This document shows positions 25,079 to 35,345 of a stretch of DNA of 64,000 nucleotides, piece after piece. The translations under genes were made by a program, and so were the position numbers. How positions within the stretch are numbered: the stretch's first letter is position 1; the number at the start of each line of letters is the position of its first letter. The notes under the pieces were generated by a model. It did not search any database, had not been told where the DNA came from, and saw only the letters and a list, made by a program, of their open reading frames with translations. Location of the stretch: contig CADCXD010000007.1 of assembly GCA_902806575.1 (NCBI GenBank), positions 124,001 to 188,000 on the forward strand, given 5' to 3'. Source of the DNA: Jackrogersella multiformis (taxonomy: Eukaryota > Ascomycota > Sordariomycetes > Xylariales > Hypoxylaceae).

Positions 25079-26013
25079 TGTTCAATCATTCCTATCACAT
25101 ACACCCCTTTTCTTATTCACTTTTAATCCTATTGGTTAGGCATTTATCAGGCGTACCAGTTTTCAGATATCAACCACATAGGGATGTGTAGTTGGTATCT
25201 AGGTTTTTTTTATGACCCCCACTCCATTGGTTTTTTGCATGATACCCATCTCTACTGTCGTTCAGCATCTTAGTATTAGAACACGTATAGCCACTTAGTA
25301 CCTAATGAATATAATCGTTAGAAAATCGCCTCTAGGCGTCTCACTTTATGTTGCCCTATCTAGTCATAGGATCATGGTTCTTAATTTGAACTTATATCGA
25401 GTCTTAAAATCCTCTCACATAATGTGAGAAGCTTTAGCTTATCTAACTAGGTACTATAAGCTCCTGGGGGTATATGAGCATACGTCATTACGAACATGGC
25501 GAAGGCATTGCCTGATATTAGGGGATATAATCTACAATCTGATCAGATATCCTGGCCTTGGCTTCGATCTCGCCGTCGCCTCTTCCATAAACCATCGCGC
25601 CCCCAACATATTACCAAGAACTAGCACGCCGAACGAACACCGAAGAATAATGGTAATCAGTAATGACGCGAAACGAAGTGGATCGTATATTAAGATAACG
25701 CTGACATCTCTAACGCGATCGAGAATAGCGCTGCCGAGGTTCTCGGGTGCGATTCACCGAGTTTTTCGATTTCAATATCACTTTAACTAGATCTTATATA
25801 AGTTTTCCTTTTCTCTCTCTTTCTGTTCCTTTAGTTTCGCGGGTCGTACTATATTTGGCTGCAGCAAACAGGTAGCCGGCTAGGGGGTTAATAATCGTCT
25901 CGGTCTGACCTATACCTAGGTATTAGAGAAAGAGAGAGGCAGAAGCCGAACCACGAAGATCCTATCCACCGAATCGCACTTAACTCAGCTATCCCGACCT
26001 GCCTATCTTCACC
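25079..26013. other. intergenic, no gene seen
   Basis: Contains the gem1 3' UTR and the promoter of the peroxidase gene. A small palindrome TCTCACAT-A-ATGTGAGA lies near 25414-25430. No coding signal is seen. Confidence 0.5.
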
Positions 26014-27018
26014 ATGGCGCCGAACGCCCAACAACAACAGCCCACACCCGCCCAGCTGGAGGAGGTCAAGACCGCGATCCGCAACCTCCTCCACCAACCG
26101 GGCTACGACGACGGGTCGGCGGGCCCGGTGCTCGTGCGCCTGGCCTGGCACTCGGCGGGGACGTACTGCGCGGCGACCGACACGGGCGGGTCCAACGGCG
26201 CGGGCATGCGGTACGAGGCGGAGGGCGGGGACCCGGCCAACGCGGGGCTGCAGCACGCGCGCGCCTTCCTCGAGCCGGCCAAGGCGCGCTTCCCGTGGAT
26301 CACCTACGCCGACCTGTGGACGCTGGCGGGCGCCGTGGCCGTCGAGGCGATGGGCGGGCCCGCGATCCCGTGGCGCGGCGGCCGCACCGACTTCGCGGAC
26401 GACGCGGACGTCCCGCCGAGGGGCCGCCTGCCCGACGCCGCGCTCGGCGCCGACCACCTGCGCGCCGTCTTCCACCGCATGGGGTTCGCGGACCGCGAGA
26501 TCGTCGCGCTGAGCGGCGCGCACAGCCTCGGCAGGTGCCACGCCGACCGCAGCGGCTTCGAGGGCAAGTGGGTTAACAATCCGACTCGGTTCTCCAACCA
26601 GTACTTCCGCCTGCTGCTGGCGAACGAGTGGACGCGGAAGAGGCTGGCGAGCGGGGTCGAGCAGTTCGTGTTCGAGGAGGAGGACGACGATGATGATGGT
26701 GATGGCAAGGGGGAGAAGGAGAGGGAGAAGCCGGAGGGCCTGATGATGCTGCCGACGGACATGTCGCTGCTGTCGGACCCGGCGTTCCGCCCGTGGGTCG
26801 AGCGGTACGCCGCCGACAAGGAGCTGTTCTTCGAGCACTTCGCCGCGGTGTTCGCGAAGCTGCTCGAGCTGGGTATTAAGAGGGATACGAGCGGGAAGGT
26901 GGTCAACGGGGAGGGCTACAAGAGCGCGCCGAAGAAGAGCGATACGGCGACGGCGACGGCGACGGCGGAGGGGGGTTGTGAGATGGGTCGGCGCAGAAAG
27001 GACGGTGCGAGGTTGTAG
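26014..27018 (+). CDS. class I haem peroxidase, cytochrome c peroxidase-like
   Basis: Single-exon gene of 334 aa. It has the plant/fungal class I peroxidase fold that reduces hydrogen peroxide. The distal site is VRLAWHSAGTY with R42, W45 and H46. The proximal site is ALSGAHSLGRCH with H170. W186 in GFEGKW aligns with the radical-forming Trp of yeast cytochrome c peroxidase, and MLPTDMSLL carries the proximal Asp. It starts directly with the catalytic domain and has no mitochondrial presequence, so a cytosolic location is likely; this matches the putative heme-binding peroxidases of other ascomycetes. An acidic insertion (poly-Asp then Lys/Glu, residues about 223-240) sits before the MLPTD block. 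The gene is strikingly GC-rich compared with its flanks. The C-terminal tail is low complexity (Ala-Thr repeats). Confidence 0.88.
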   Translation: MAPNAQQQQPTPAQLEEVKTAIRNLLHQPGYDDGSAGPVLVRLAWHSAGTYCAATDTGGSNGAGMRYEAEGGDPANAGLQHARAFLEPAKARFPWITYADLWTLAGAVAVEAMGGPAIPWRGGRTDFADDADVPPRGRLPDAALGADHLRAVFHRMGFADREIVALSGAHSLGRCHADRSGFEGKWVNNPTRFSNQYFRLLLANEWTRKRLASGVEQFVFEEEDDDDDGDGKGEKEREKPEGLMMLPTDMSLLSDPAFRPWVERYAADKELFFEHFAAVFAKLLELGIKRDTSGKVVNGEGYKSAPKKSDTATATATAEGGCEMGRRRKDGARL

Positions 27019-27333
27019 GTTATAGATTGGATTATAGATGGTAGAAGGGAGGGTTGTTTTTGTTATTCTAGATTAGACAACCAGACTAGACGCGGTGAGT
27101 TACATTACCTGGATTGTAGATATAGACTAGAGCATAGATTACCTAGAGCCTATAGATAGAGCAGTAGTTTCACTTCGGTAGATAAATTAGACTACCTAGC
27201 AGAGGTCACGATATCATAATTCACCGTTTATCACAACATGATGGGTATCGACTCGGACTGTCTCTAACGAACACCTTATGCTCCGTTGTAAGTGCCGCGA
27301 TCACCTCACCAAAAGGGGCAAAAATTAGACGTG
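27019..27333. other. short convergent spacer, no gene seen
   Basis: Tail-to-tail spacer between the peroxidase and nse2, with repeated TATAGAT/TAGA sequence near 27020-27160. It holds the 3' UTRs. Confidence 0.5.
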
Positions 27334-28596
27334 CTATGTTCCTTCTTCGTATTCCTCTTCGTCATCCACAATCTCGTCGAGTACCTTGCGTCCCTTTCCC
27401 CTGCCTTCTCGCTCGGCCTTGATATTGCGGCCTTTCGTCACCACCATGTCCGAGTCGCCATCTTCATTATCGTCATCGTCGTCGTCATCGTCATCGGCGC
27501 GCTCCATTGCCAGCCGCCGCTTGATCCTACGAAGCATGACCGGGTCGGGGTGGAAATCGCGAATCGACACTTCCTATAGCCGAATTAGCTCTCTTCGCAA
27601 TATCAACATTAGCAACGTATTTTCTGTGAGTATATGTACCTTATTACATCCCGTCTGCGGGCACCGCGCTCGACCTCCCGGCCCTCCGAGGAATTGGGTG
27701 ATGGAGTTTTTCTCGAAGGTATGCTTGCACACCGCGCTCGTGTACGGATCCTGCATGACGGCCATCGACAGGGGGCAGTGGATATCCAGCTGCTCTCCGG
27801 CGACGATCAGGTCGTCGTCCTCGTCGTCCTCGCCTCCGCCCCCGTTCTGCGAAAACCACTTCGACGCGTCCGGCAGCGGCTTGCCGTCGCCGCCGTGGGC
27901 CGCGTCATGCCACAGGCGCTTGAAGCCGATGTAGTCGTTGTTCACGCCGTACTTCTCGTACAATGTCTTCGACGCGTACTCCCTAGCCGCCTCCTCCCTG
28001 GCCTTCTCGAGAAAGGCCATCGGCTCCGTCCTATGCGCATCCACCATCTCGTCGTCGTCGTCGGTCCTCGCCCCGCGCCTGCGAGCCTCGTCCTCGAACT
28101 TCACCGCCATCTCCTTCAGGGCGGCGTTCGCGTCCTCGAGCTCGGCCCGCAGGTCGATGACGCTGCGGACGGCGAGGTCGCACCGGTCGGTCAGCGGGGG
28201 GACTTCGTTCTTGAGGGCGAGCACGGCCTTCTCCTCGGCGCGCTCGCGGTCGTTCTTCTCGGCGCCGTCGCCGTCGCCGCGCTTCTCCTGGTGGCGCTTC
28301 AGGTTGGCGCGGCGCTCGGCGTACTTGTCGTTGACGTCGCGCACGGTGGCGCTCAGCAGCTCGATGCTCTTCTTGAGATGGTCCTCGTACGCGCGCGTGT
28401 CCTTGCCCGAAGACAGCTGCGCGAGTTCGCGGATGGCTTCGGCGCTGAGCGGGCACGACGGCGGCTCGTAGTCGGGCAGCGAGGCCGGGTGGCGGTGCCG
28501 CTGCTGGGCGCGCGAGGGCGTGGCGGATGTGCTGGGACGGACGCGGGAGCGGTCCGCGCCGGATTGGAGACGCCGCTTGCCTGGGAGGGCGGACAT
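27334..28596 (-). CDS. nse2: SUMO ligase Nse2/Mms21 of the Smc5-Smc6 complex
   Basis: Two exons, 28596-27640 and 27573-27334, in phase, about 398 aa. Nse2 is the E3 SUMO ligase subunit of the Smc5-Smc6 complex in DNA repair. The C-terminal SP-RING (about residues 275-340) reads DIHCPLSMAVMQDPYTSAVC, then KHTFEKNSI and RCPQTGC, and after the intron EVSIRDFHPDPVMLRRIKR. The Cys and His ligands of the single zinc site (C, H, C, C) are visible. The N-terminal 200 residues are predicted helical and charged, matching the Smc5-binding region. The tail is strongly acidic (poly-Asp) with basic patches. Exon 1 is GC-rich and creates a long false frame on the other strand. Confidence 0.88.
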
Positions 28597-29301
28597 GGTC
28601 TGCTTGTTCGGTATTTGTTCGTCGTTGCGGTGGGGCGTGGGAGAACAGGAGATGGATAGCTAGAGTAATGGTTGAAGGTATGTATTATGGCATATTCCCA
28701 CCGATTGCTGTGTTATTCGTACAATATGTGGGTAAGTTGGTACCTAGCTAGTTGTAGTTGTAGTTGTTTTTGACGACGATGAAGTGGACATTATTGTTTA
28801 AGTGAAATATTTGTCTTATGGTTTGTACGCGTCGAGACGCGTCTAGTTCTCAAAGTTCCTAAAATTCCTAAAGTGGCTTCGATAAGATTAGATAACAACC
28901 TACTAGGAGGTAGATAATGCTATCGACCGAGATACTTAGGTACCTAGATAGGTGGACGTCATTGGCGGGGCAAGAACCCCTCGGTACTCCGTAAATGTCA
29001 TTACCATTATTTCGTATCGTTACCAGGTAGTACCTAGTAAAATACGGTAGCTTCCAAGGTTCATCGTACAATGCCATTCTACCCCCAACTTCCGTTCCGA
29101 GTTCAACCCATTCATCTTACCTTAGGTACCTAGGTACATAAGGTATTCTTCTTCTTCTCTAAACCCACAATTTACCTGTACCTAACCTCTTCATGTAAAC
29201 CCTTTTTGTATCAAGAAGCCTTAATGAGTTATATCATTACAAATATTTCTAATAAAAAAGGAGCACCTAGTCCAAAAATAAAAACTTGGAGTCTCATGCT
29301 C
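28597..29301. other. intergenic, no gene seen
   Basis: nse2 promoter side and 3' side of the next minus-strand gene. It contains TACCTAGGTA at 29127-29136. No coding signal is seen. Confidence 0.5.
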
Positions 29302-30462
29302 CTAGTCGCCGTAATCACTCTCGCTTGCGTTTCCGTCGCTCCCGGTCATCTTATCGTGGACTGCATATAACGCCTTGACCCACGTATCGAGCATAGCGTC
29401 TAGTGCATGTTCCTGGTCGTGGTCTAGATGCATATCGTAGACTTTGTCTCGTAGTCTCTCGTAAGCTTCTATCATGACCCACACCTGCAGAGCTGAGGTC
29501 TCGGCGCTTGGCCGAAGTGTCGATCCGTTAGCAGCCGAGCTCAGCTCTTGTCCGAGGAGGTCGACGCAGATCTGTAAGCTGTGGCTTCCTGGAGACGCTC
29601 GTCTCAGCGGCGGAATCGGCATCCTCCGTTGGTGAATCTCCCGCGGCGAAGGAGGCTCGGGGGAGAACGAAGCTGGCTTGATGCACACTGGGTCTTCTTC
29701 GAAAGCTACCAGCGTCCCGTCGTCCGAGTGAGGTGATCCCATAGCGGATGATGCATCGTGAATGTCATGAATAGTACCCTCCCGTGTGTTATAGTTATTT
29801 GCACCTGTATGATACGACCCCTCCAGTCGTAACGGTAAAGGGGTTTCGTGAGTCGTATCGTTCAGAATGGCACAGCTCGATTCCAGCAGAGCCCTGTAGG
29901 ATTCCGCGATGCGCTCGACGCTGGAGACCCTGCGAGCGGCGGCGGCTTCGTTTTCTCGTCTCGAATCGTTCTCCAATTGCCCGATGTGATGGACGGGCGT
30001 TTTGGCGTACCGTCTCGATATCGAGCCGGCGGAAGAGGGGGTGGCGCAGGAAGCCCTTTTGTCAAGCTGTCTCCCCGGCTTTGCTTCGTCGAGAGCGAGA
30101 TGTGCAAATTCGGGGATCACCTGCATGGAATGACGGTGCGGCTTATGGTTGGGTTGCACGAGAGGCTGGGTCCGACATAGATATCCGCTCTTGCGAAGCT
30201 GCTCGAGCCATCTCCCGTCGTTGGGGTCAGGTGTTTCCGGAATCACCTTAGGGATGGGTTTGGAAATCGTAATCGTCGTCGTAGCATTCGTGTTGTCTGT
30301 CGTGGTTCCGGTCTTCGGTCTCTTGGCGTCGTTGTGGTCGTTGGACTTATACCAGCGCTGCTGGTTACCGATCTTTTGGAGTTTCCGCCTCAGCTTCTTG
30401 CCGGCGCCTTCGGGCTTCACCGCTGCGGGTTCTATCACCGTCGAACTCTTATACCAGTTCAT
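29302..30462 (-). CDS. hypothetical protein, disordered with C-terminal helices
   Basis: Uninterrupted frame of 386 aa that I do not recognise. A basic N-terminus contains WYKSS and QQRWYKSND with KKLRRKLQKIG between them. A stretch IPKVIPETPDPNDGRWLEQL and SGYLCRTQPL follows; the middle is Ser/Arg/Pro-rich and probably disordered. The last 110 residues look helical (LQICVDLLGQELSSAANGST, then ALQVWVMIEAYERLRDKVYD and ALDAMLDTWVKALYAVHDKM) and end in an acidic tail. Length, normal codon use and the ordered C-terminal helices support a real gene. The function is unknown. Confidence 0.65.
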   Translation of the reverse strand: MNWYKSSTVIEPAAVKPEGAGKKLRRKLQKIGNQQRWYKSNDHNDAKRPKTGTTTDNTNATTTITISKPIPKVIPETPDPNDGRWLEQLRKSGYLCRTQPLVQPNHKPHRHSMQVIPEFAHLALDEAKPGRQLDKRASCATPSSAGSISRRYAKTPVHHIGQLENDSRRENEAAAARRVSSVERIAESYRALLESSCAILNDTTHETPLPLRLEGSYHTGANNYNTREGTIHDIHDASSAMGSPHSDDGTLVAFEEDPVCIKPASFSPEPPSPREIHQRRMPIPPLRRASPGSHSLQICVDLLGQELSSAANGSTLRPSAETSALQVWVMIEAYERLRDKVYDMHLDHDQEHALDAMLDTWVKALYAVHDKMTGSDGNASESDYGD

Positions 30463-30624
30463 CGTAGGTAAAGTGAAGATTACATTACTGGGGAAAGAAC
30501 ACCGAGTGCACCCGGCATACGATGGAGACGGGAGATGCAGTGTTATAAGACTATACGAAGTTTCCGAAGTGCTACTATTGATGTATTGTCTTTTTTTTTT
30601 AGTGATTTCCTTGCCTACATAGAG

Positions 30625-30957
30625 TTACATCAAAGCAGCTTTTGCAGCTTTTTGAACAATGACGTTAGCATGTCTGCGTGTCCACCGCACTTGGGTAGTG
30701 ACCAATGATAACAATACGAAAACCGGATTTGCATAGCCCCTGGATACCAAGTCGCATTTGTGGATTGGCTCATGGCCGCTCACCTGCATATGCGATCGTG
30801 ACGGCCATGAACCAATGCATCCCGCCAACTTGGGAGCCTGCCTTGGCCTGCGGACTGGAGACGGACTAGAAACCGGCTGGGAAATGTATACTACTTTGTG
30901 TGTTTTGGTCAGCGTCGGCGAAACTGAAAGGTAGATCTCGTCATCTTCGTATGCCAT
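30625..30957 (-). CDS. possible small ORF, 110 aa, unrecognised
   Basis: Starts MAYEDDEIYLSVSPTLTKTH and becomes basic. It lies 162 bp upstream of the 386-aa gene on the same strand, so it could be a separate small gene, a 5' exon or chance. No family is recognised and there is no strong coding signature beyond the first 40 residues. Confidence 0.25.
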   Translation of the reverse strand: MAYEDDEIYLSVSPTLTKTHKVVYISQPVSSPSPVRRPRQAPKLAGCIGSWPSRSHMQVSGHEPIHKCDLVSRGYANPVFVLLSLVTTQVRWTRRHANVIVQKAAKAALM

Positions 30958-32101
30958 TTTAGGTAGCTGTCACTGTTTGATGATCAGACACAATTAAGTC
31001 AAACTCTACCGCAAGTCCGAAGGGGGGCCAGAAAAAGACGCCTACCTACCTACCTACCTAAGGTATACAACACTACCTCTGACTATGTATGAGCTACACT
31101 ACACTAGATAACCAATAGTCGTATGAGGTGGTTTTCCCGCATCGTATGAATCTCGCTTGGAGGGGCGAACTACTCGATCGTTCGATGGTTCGAGGGCTGG
31201 CTGAAGGCGTGTCATGCAGGGAACATGCAGGGTATTACTATGCAGCGAAACTATTTACTGCCGATACGAACTGGCCGAGACCATTTTCTTCATTTTCTCC
31301 ATTTTCTCTCTCCTTTGGGGGTTGGGCGGAATGCCCTAAACGCCAACCAACAACCGAAAGGGCAAGATGTTTTTTCTCTCAGCTCGTAACACGAACCTGC
31401 ATGTCGATAGATTGTTACCCGTTCCATTTAGATTGCCCGTTTCTGTAGGGTAGCACCGCTGCGCTCTTTACCGAAAGAAGCCGACGATAAGATGCTACAT
31501 ACCTGGGTACATACCTACCTAAGTGCTAAGGTAGTAAGAGGAGAGGATGACTAGTGTAGAGAGGGCTTACATAGTATTATTAGAAACGGCCACGCGGGAA
31601 GACGGCGTGGGATAAGATGGGATAGGCTGGATAGGCTAGGTAGACAGCGACACCGCTATTCCTCCACATGTAGGTGTGAACCATTAACGCTGCCACGTTC
31701 TGTAGATAAGATTCTGGCGCAGCTTGTGATACACATCTGTTTCTATTCCGGACCCCAAGCAGCGGGCTATTACTGCCGATCGGAGAGCCTCGTCTCTACT
31801 ATGTAGATATCTCGGGTCCGGGCACGGCCGAGTGTTGGCATTCTTAAGGGGAGTTTGCGTGGGAAAATGTCGCAGTATCATTCCAACAGCTGCATCACGT
31901 TGAGCTATCACAGCTTGGATTTTATGTCTAATTGTAGCATAGAATCATAGCTACCTAAGGTACCTAGCCTAGGTAATTACTACTCACAAGGAGCTCCCAT
32001 GGTCCCCTAAACTGCAATCATCCCTCACCAACTCGATCTATTATTCTGGTGTTTAGCATCAACTTCACCCACTTAACTACCTCATACCACTATATCAATC
32101 A
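30958..32101. other. intergenic, no gene seen
   Basis: Contains CTAC repeats near 31045-31060 and ACCTAGGTA-type elements near 31970. Short frames show no family resemblance. Confidence 0.5.
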
Positions 32102-32916
32102 TCAGCCATCAATTATCGGACCACCTCCGTATCTCACAGCACTAGTCTCCATAGTAATGTTAACACGCTGACAAGTAGGGTTCGTTGGCGGCCATCCAAG
32201 ATTAGAGCCCAAGACCCACGATACCAGTAACTGGGGCTGATGGTTCTGATCCAGCTGGACGAAGCACAGATGCCAGTTGTTATAAGTGCGGTCGTGAGTG
32301 CCGCCGGCGGGGGGCTGTCCATCTGCGGTCCCATTTCCATTGCCGCTACCGCTACTGCTATTGGTCATCGCCGTGTCGTCGATGCCGTTCATCATCAGGT
32401 TGCCAGTCGCGGAGTCGAACCCCAGCGTCTCGGGATCGGCCGTCATGTTGAAGATCGGCACCGCGACGTTGGACCCGGGATCGTAGGTCAGGCCGATGGG
32501 CCCGTACGCCGTGACCGTGTTCGGGCCGATGGCTTTCTTGTCGTCGTTGCGCCACGAGAGGAACCCGATCGTGTAGTCGGCCTGGACGCGCGACGTGAAG
32601 AAGAACCCGTCGCCTGCGGACGGCACTACGGGCAGGATCCCTTCTTCGTAGCAGAGGCCGAGTGTGTCTCGGCACGGATACGCGTGGCCTGTGATTTGTG
32701 AGTTGTAAGTCTAAAAACGGCGGGCGTGCGCAGACTGGAGTGCGTATAGGAGCGTGAAGTGAAATATAAAATATTACCGCTGATTGAAGTATTGGATTGG
32801 CTGCCGACGTGTAGCTGGAAGGGGCCGTTTGCGTAAATCTGAGCTAAGGCGACATATGTGTTTGCTAATACCAGCAGCGGCAATGTCTTCCTAGATGCCA
32901 TGTTGAATAATTTCAT
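32102..32916 (-). CDS. predicted secreted protein, unknown function
   Basis: Two exons, 32916-32778 and 32688-32102, in phase, about 241 aa. A signal peptide is visible: after an ATG at 32916 or, five codons later, at 32901, comes a hydrophobic core (LPLLVLANTYVALAQ). The mature part opens with IYANGPFQLHVGSQSNTSIS and, after the intron, HAYPCRDTLGLCYEEG, with two Cys that could pair. Several N-glycosylation sequons (NTS, NMT, NSS, NIT) occur, and a Gly/Asn/Ser-rich segment lies near residue 165. The C-terminal block has NNWHLCFVQL and LLVSWVLGSNLGWPP. This looks like a family of small ascomycete secreted cell-surface proteins, but I cannot name it. Confidence 0.7.
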
Positions 32917-34534
32917 ATCCGTATTAGCAAATAACTATTTGTCGGTTCATGGTATTCTCAAGAAGACCGACGAAGCTGGTGCCCCTGAAGTAGGTATGCG
33001 TCTCGTTCATTCTTCTTCTTATACCTGGCAAGACGCAAGATGAGGCAGGCATTTCACGAGATCTAGCAGTAGTTTGAAGTAGGACGATCTCAAAGACCAT
33101 CTTAATCTCATCGCGATTTCGAGTGGTTCTAACCGAGAGGCAATTTGCCAGCCCGTTGATGTGTAACATGTTCTCGAATGAGGCTGACTTAGGTCAAACG
33201 AGACAGGCTTGCAATGACGCTTGACGGCTATATCTTACCATTCCGCCCGAGGCCTGGGTATCACTAGTGATGACATGTATTCTACTCCTTTATCTACATA
33301 GGTAGGTATTTAAGAAGCATGTTTCCCCAAGGCGAACTGAAGTTGACTGCAAACACCTTCTATGCCTGTCGGATCGGATCGAGATACAAAACTCCTCAAC
33401 TTATCGTGATCTGGCTTACGTGTAGGTAGGGATGCATGCATCGCAGAATTAAATAAACTGTTCTACCCCAGAAGCAGCTATTGATGAAGAGTATGCCGTT
33501 AAATTACCATGACACCGAAAATCCTGCTTCGGGGGCGCTGGAATTTGTACAACATCTATGCCGTTGCAGTGGCCCGCACGTGTAAATCCAGCTCTATCTG
33601 CCTTGGAGATATGCCGTGTTACCCATCACGAAGTGCCAAATTTAAATATTAAATATTAAGTAGGACACGGAACCGGTGCAACGATCCTAGATCATATCAT
33701 GCTTCTAAATTTATAGCGAGGCCAGCCGGCTCCGCACATCCTTCGAAGACAATCTCACACTGAGATGCGATATAGCAGTATGATAAGCCTCGGGATACAG
33801 GCTGCGAACAATCCTTTCGCTTGACTGATCGTTTAGAAAGTCTCGAGTCGCTAGGCTCTTCTAGTTGATATTGCTAGGCTCAAGGTGTGGTGGTAGCACC
33901 TATACTACCCCAGGCGCATGGAACATGTCATTAAGGTCACAATAGGAAACGAGCAAAACGAGACAGCAACGGGTTCCTTCCAATATTACGACAACGAAGC
34001 GAGCTGATTTTGGTTGGGTTACCAAAGGTGATATGGCAGAGGAGTATGGGTTACCTAGTACAAGCTGCCGAGTGGTCTTATAAGGATCCCCCAAAGGTTC
34101 TGGCGTTCTCAGTCGGGTATTGTGTTGCCCACCTCAGGAAGAAACATGAGGTGACGAGGATCCTGAGAGACGAATGGGACTGCCTGAAAAGACGGATATG
34201 TCTTGAACTTCTTCGAGGTAGGCTATTGGATCGAAAAAAGGGTCTAAGGTATGAAAAAGTGTCGGTAGATTTGTTTGAGCAATCAGGGCCGGACAAACAT
34301 AAGGGCTGACCAATGATAGGTGTTGGAATTGCAACTCGGCCAGTCTGACCGGTTGATTTGGGAATGTCAATCAGGCCATTCAGAAATCCTTGGATTCTAA
34401 AAGACTAAAATATATGAAAAATTTGAGGCTCAAGGTCAGCAGATGGATCCGGATCTGGACCTGGATCTCTTCCAACGCTCTAAGAATTTGAGCTAGAGTC
34501 AGCCACAGCTCATGTGAAGTAATCACAATCGCTA

Positions 34535-34578
34535 TGATTGGCTACCGGTGAGCTGTTAGAGAAAACACTGGCCAATCA
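34535..34578. promoter_or_regulatory. paired inverted CCAAT boxes
   Basis: TGATTGGC at 34535-34542 and its exact reverse complement GCCAATCA at 34571-34578 face each other across 28 bp, about 330-370 bp before the metallothionein-like start codon. CCAAT boxes are bound by the Hap complex in fungi; its use here is inferred. ACCGGTGA occurs between the arms (34544-34551) and again at 34616-34623, with ACCGGTG at 34721-34727. Confidence 0.55.
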
Positions 34579-34687
34579 CCGTCAACATGATGACCTATCC
34601 CTTTGATTAGGTTCAACCGGTGATGTCAGTGGCAGGCTCATGTACGTCGATAGCAACAGGCCACCCCTGACTAGCTGGGAGGCAATA

Positions 34688-34721
34688 TATTTGTAGCTAG
34701 GATTCCATAGAGCTACAAATA
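34688..34721. promoter_or_regulatory. perfect 11-bp inverted repeat upstream of metallothionein-like gene
   Basis: Arms TATTTGTAGCT (34688-34698) and AGCTACAAATA (34711-34721) with a 12-nt spacer. It lies about 185 bp before the start codon, next to a TATATTT sequence. It could be an operator or an RNA hairpin in a 5' UTR. Confidence 0.6.
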
Positions 34722-34904
34722 CCGGTGTCTTTCTTCCTCCTTCTCCGTCTTCGAGTATCTTACAAAACACAGAGACCACAGATACAACAGAGCTTTCTTA
34801 AAACACAAGCACCTTATAAGCAAAGCATCAAGTTAAAACTATCTACTCACAGTTACATTCATCCCATTTCCAACTCCATCTTACCTACCTCGCAATCTAC
34901 CACA

Positions 34905-35345
34905 ATGACAACCGAAGTCTTAAAGGCAACTTCCACCTGCTGCGGCAAGAGTGCCGGCGGCGAATGTGTCTGCGGTAAGCCTGAACACCTACCTACCTAC
35001 TTACCAGTTCGATCTACGGACACCCCATGTAATATATATATCCTACGTCGAGCAGCAAACTAACCCTTCTCTTCCCCGTCTACAGCTAAGCAAGCCACCT
35101 GCTCCTGCGGGCAGAAGTCGGCGCTCGAATGCACCTGCGAGAAGGCAACGCTCGAGAACTCGCAGAGCGGCGCCCGATGCTCGTGCCGCGCCCGTCCCGC
35201 CGGCCAGTGTACCTGCGAGAACTCGTCGAGCGAGAACGTCCCCGTGGCCGGCAGCGCCTGCGCGTGCGGCTCCCGCCCGGCTGGTTCGTGCACTTGCGAG
35301 CTAGCTGATTCGAACCCGAACGAGATCGATTTCACCACGAAATAG
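34905..35345 (+). CDS. cysteine-rich metallothionein-like protein
   Basis: Two exons, 34905-34974 and 35086-35345, in phase, 109 aa. It contains repeated clusters of the type CxCxxK/R...CxCE: TCCGKSAGGECVC, TCSCGQKSALECTC, RCSCRARPAGQCTC and ACACGSRPAGSCTC. Each unit is about 25-30 residues and the units are separated by KATLENSQSGA-like linkers. This arrangement matches a widespread, little-studied Pezizomycotina family of Cys-rich proteins, presumably binding copper or zinc; metal binding is inferred from the cysteine spacing. The intron is in the first repeat (GECVC-AKQ). There is no signal peptide, so the protein is likely cytosolic. The promoter is rich in symmetric elements. Confidence 0.82.

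Larger units (their letters stand above)
32917..34904. other. 2 kb intergenic, promoter of the metallothionein-like gene at right end
   Basis: Mostly without coding signal. Short frames at 33900-34309 on both strands resemble nothing. The last 370 bp hold inverted CCAAT boxes, three ACCGGTG copies and a hairpin, listed separately. Confidence 0.5.

Noticed and set aside
25888..26838. 316-codon minus-strand open frame
   Set aside because: Shadow of the peroxidase gene; composition is Arg/Val/Leu-rich with no family motif.
27634..28659. 341-codon plus-strand open frame
   Set aside because: Opposite-strand shadow of the GC-rich nse2 exon; the minus strand has a recognisable SP-RING.
34010..34309. 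99-codon plus-strand frame
   Set aside because: No family, no splice partners, and overlaps equally long minus-strand frames.
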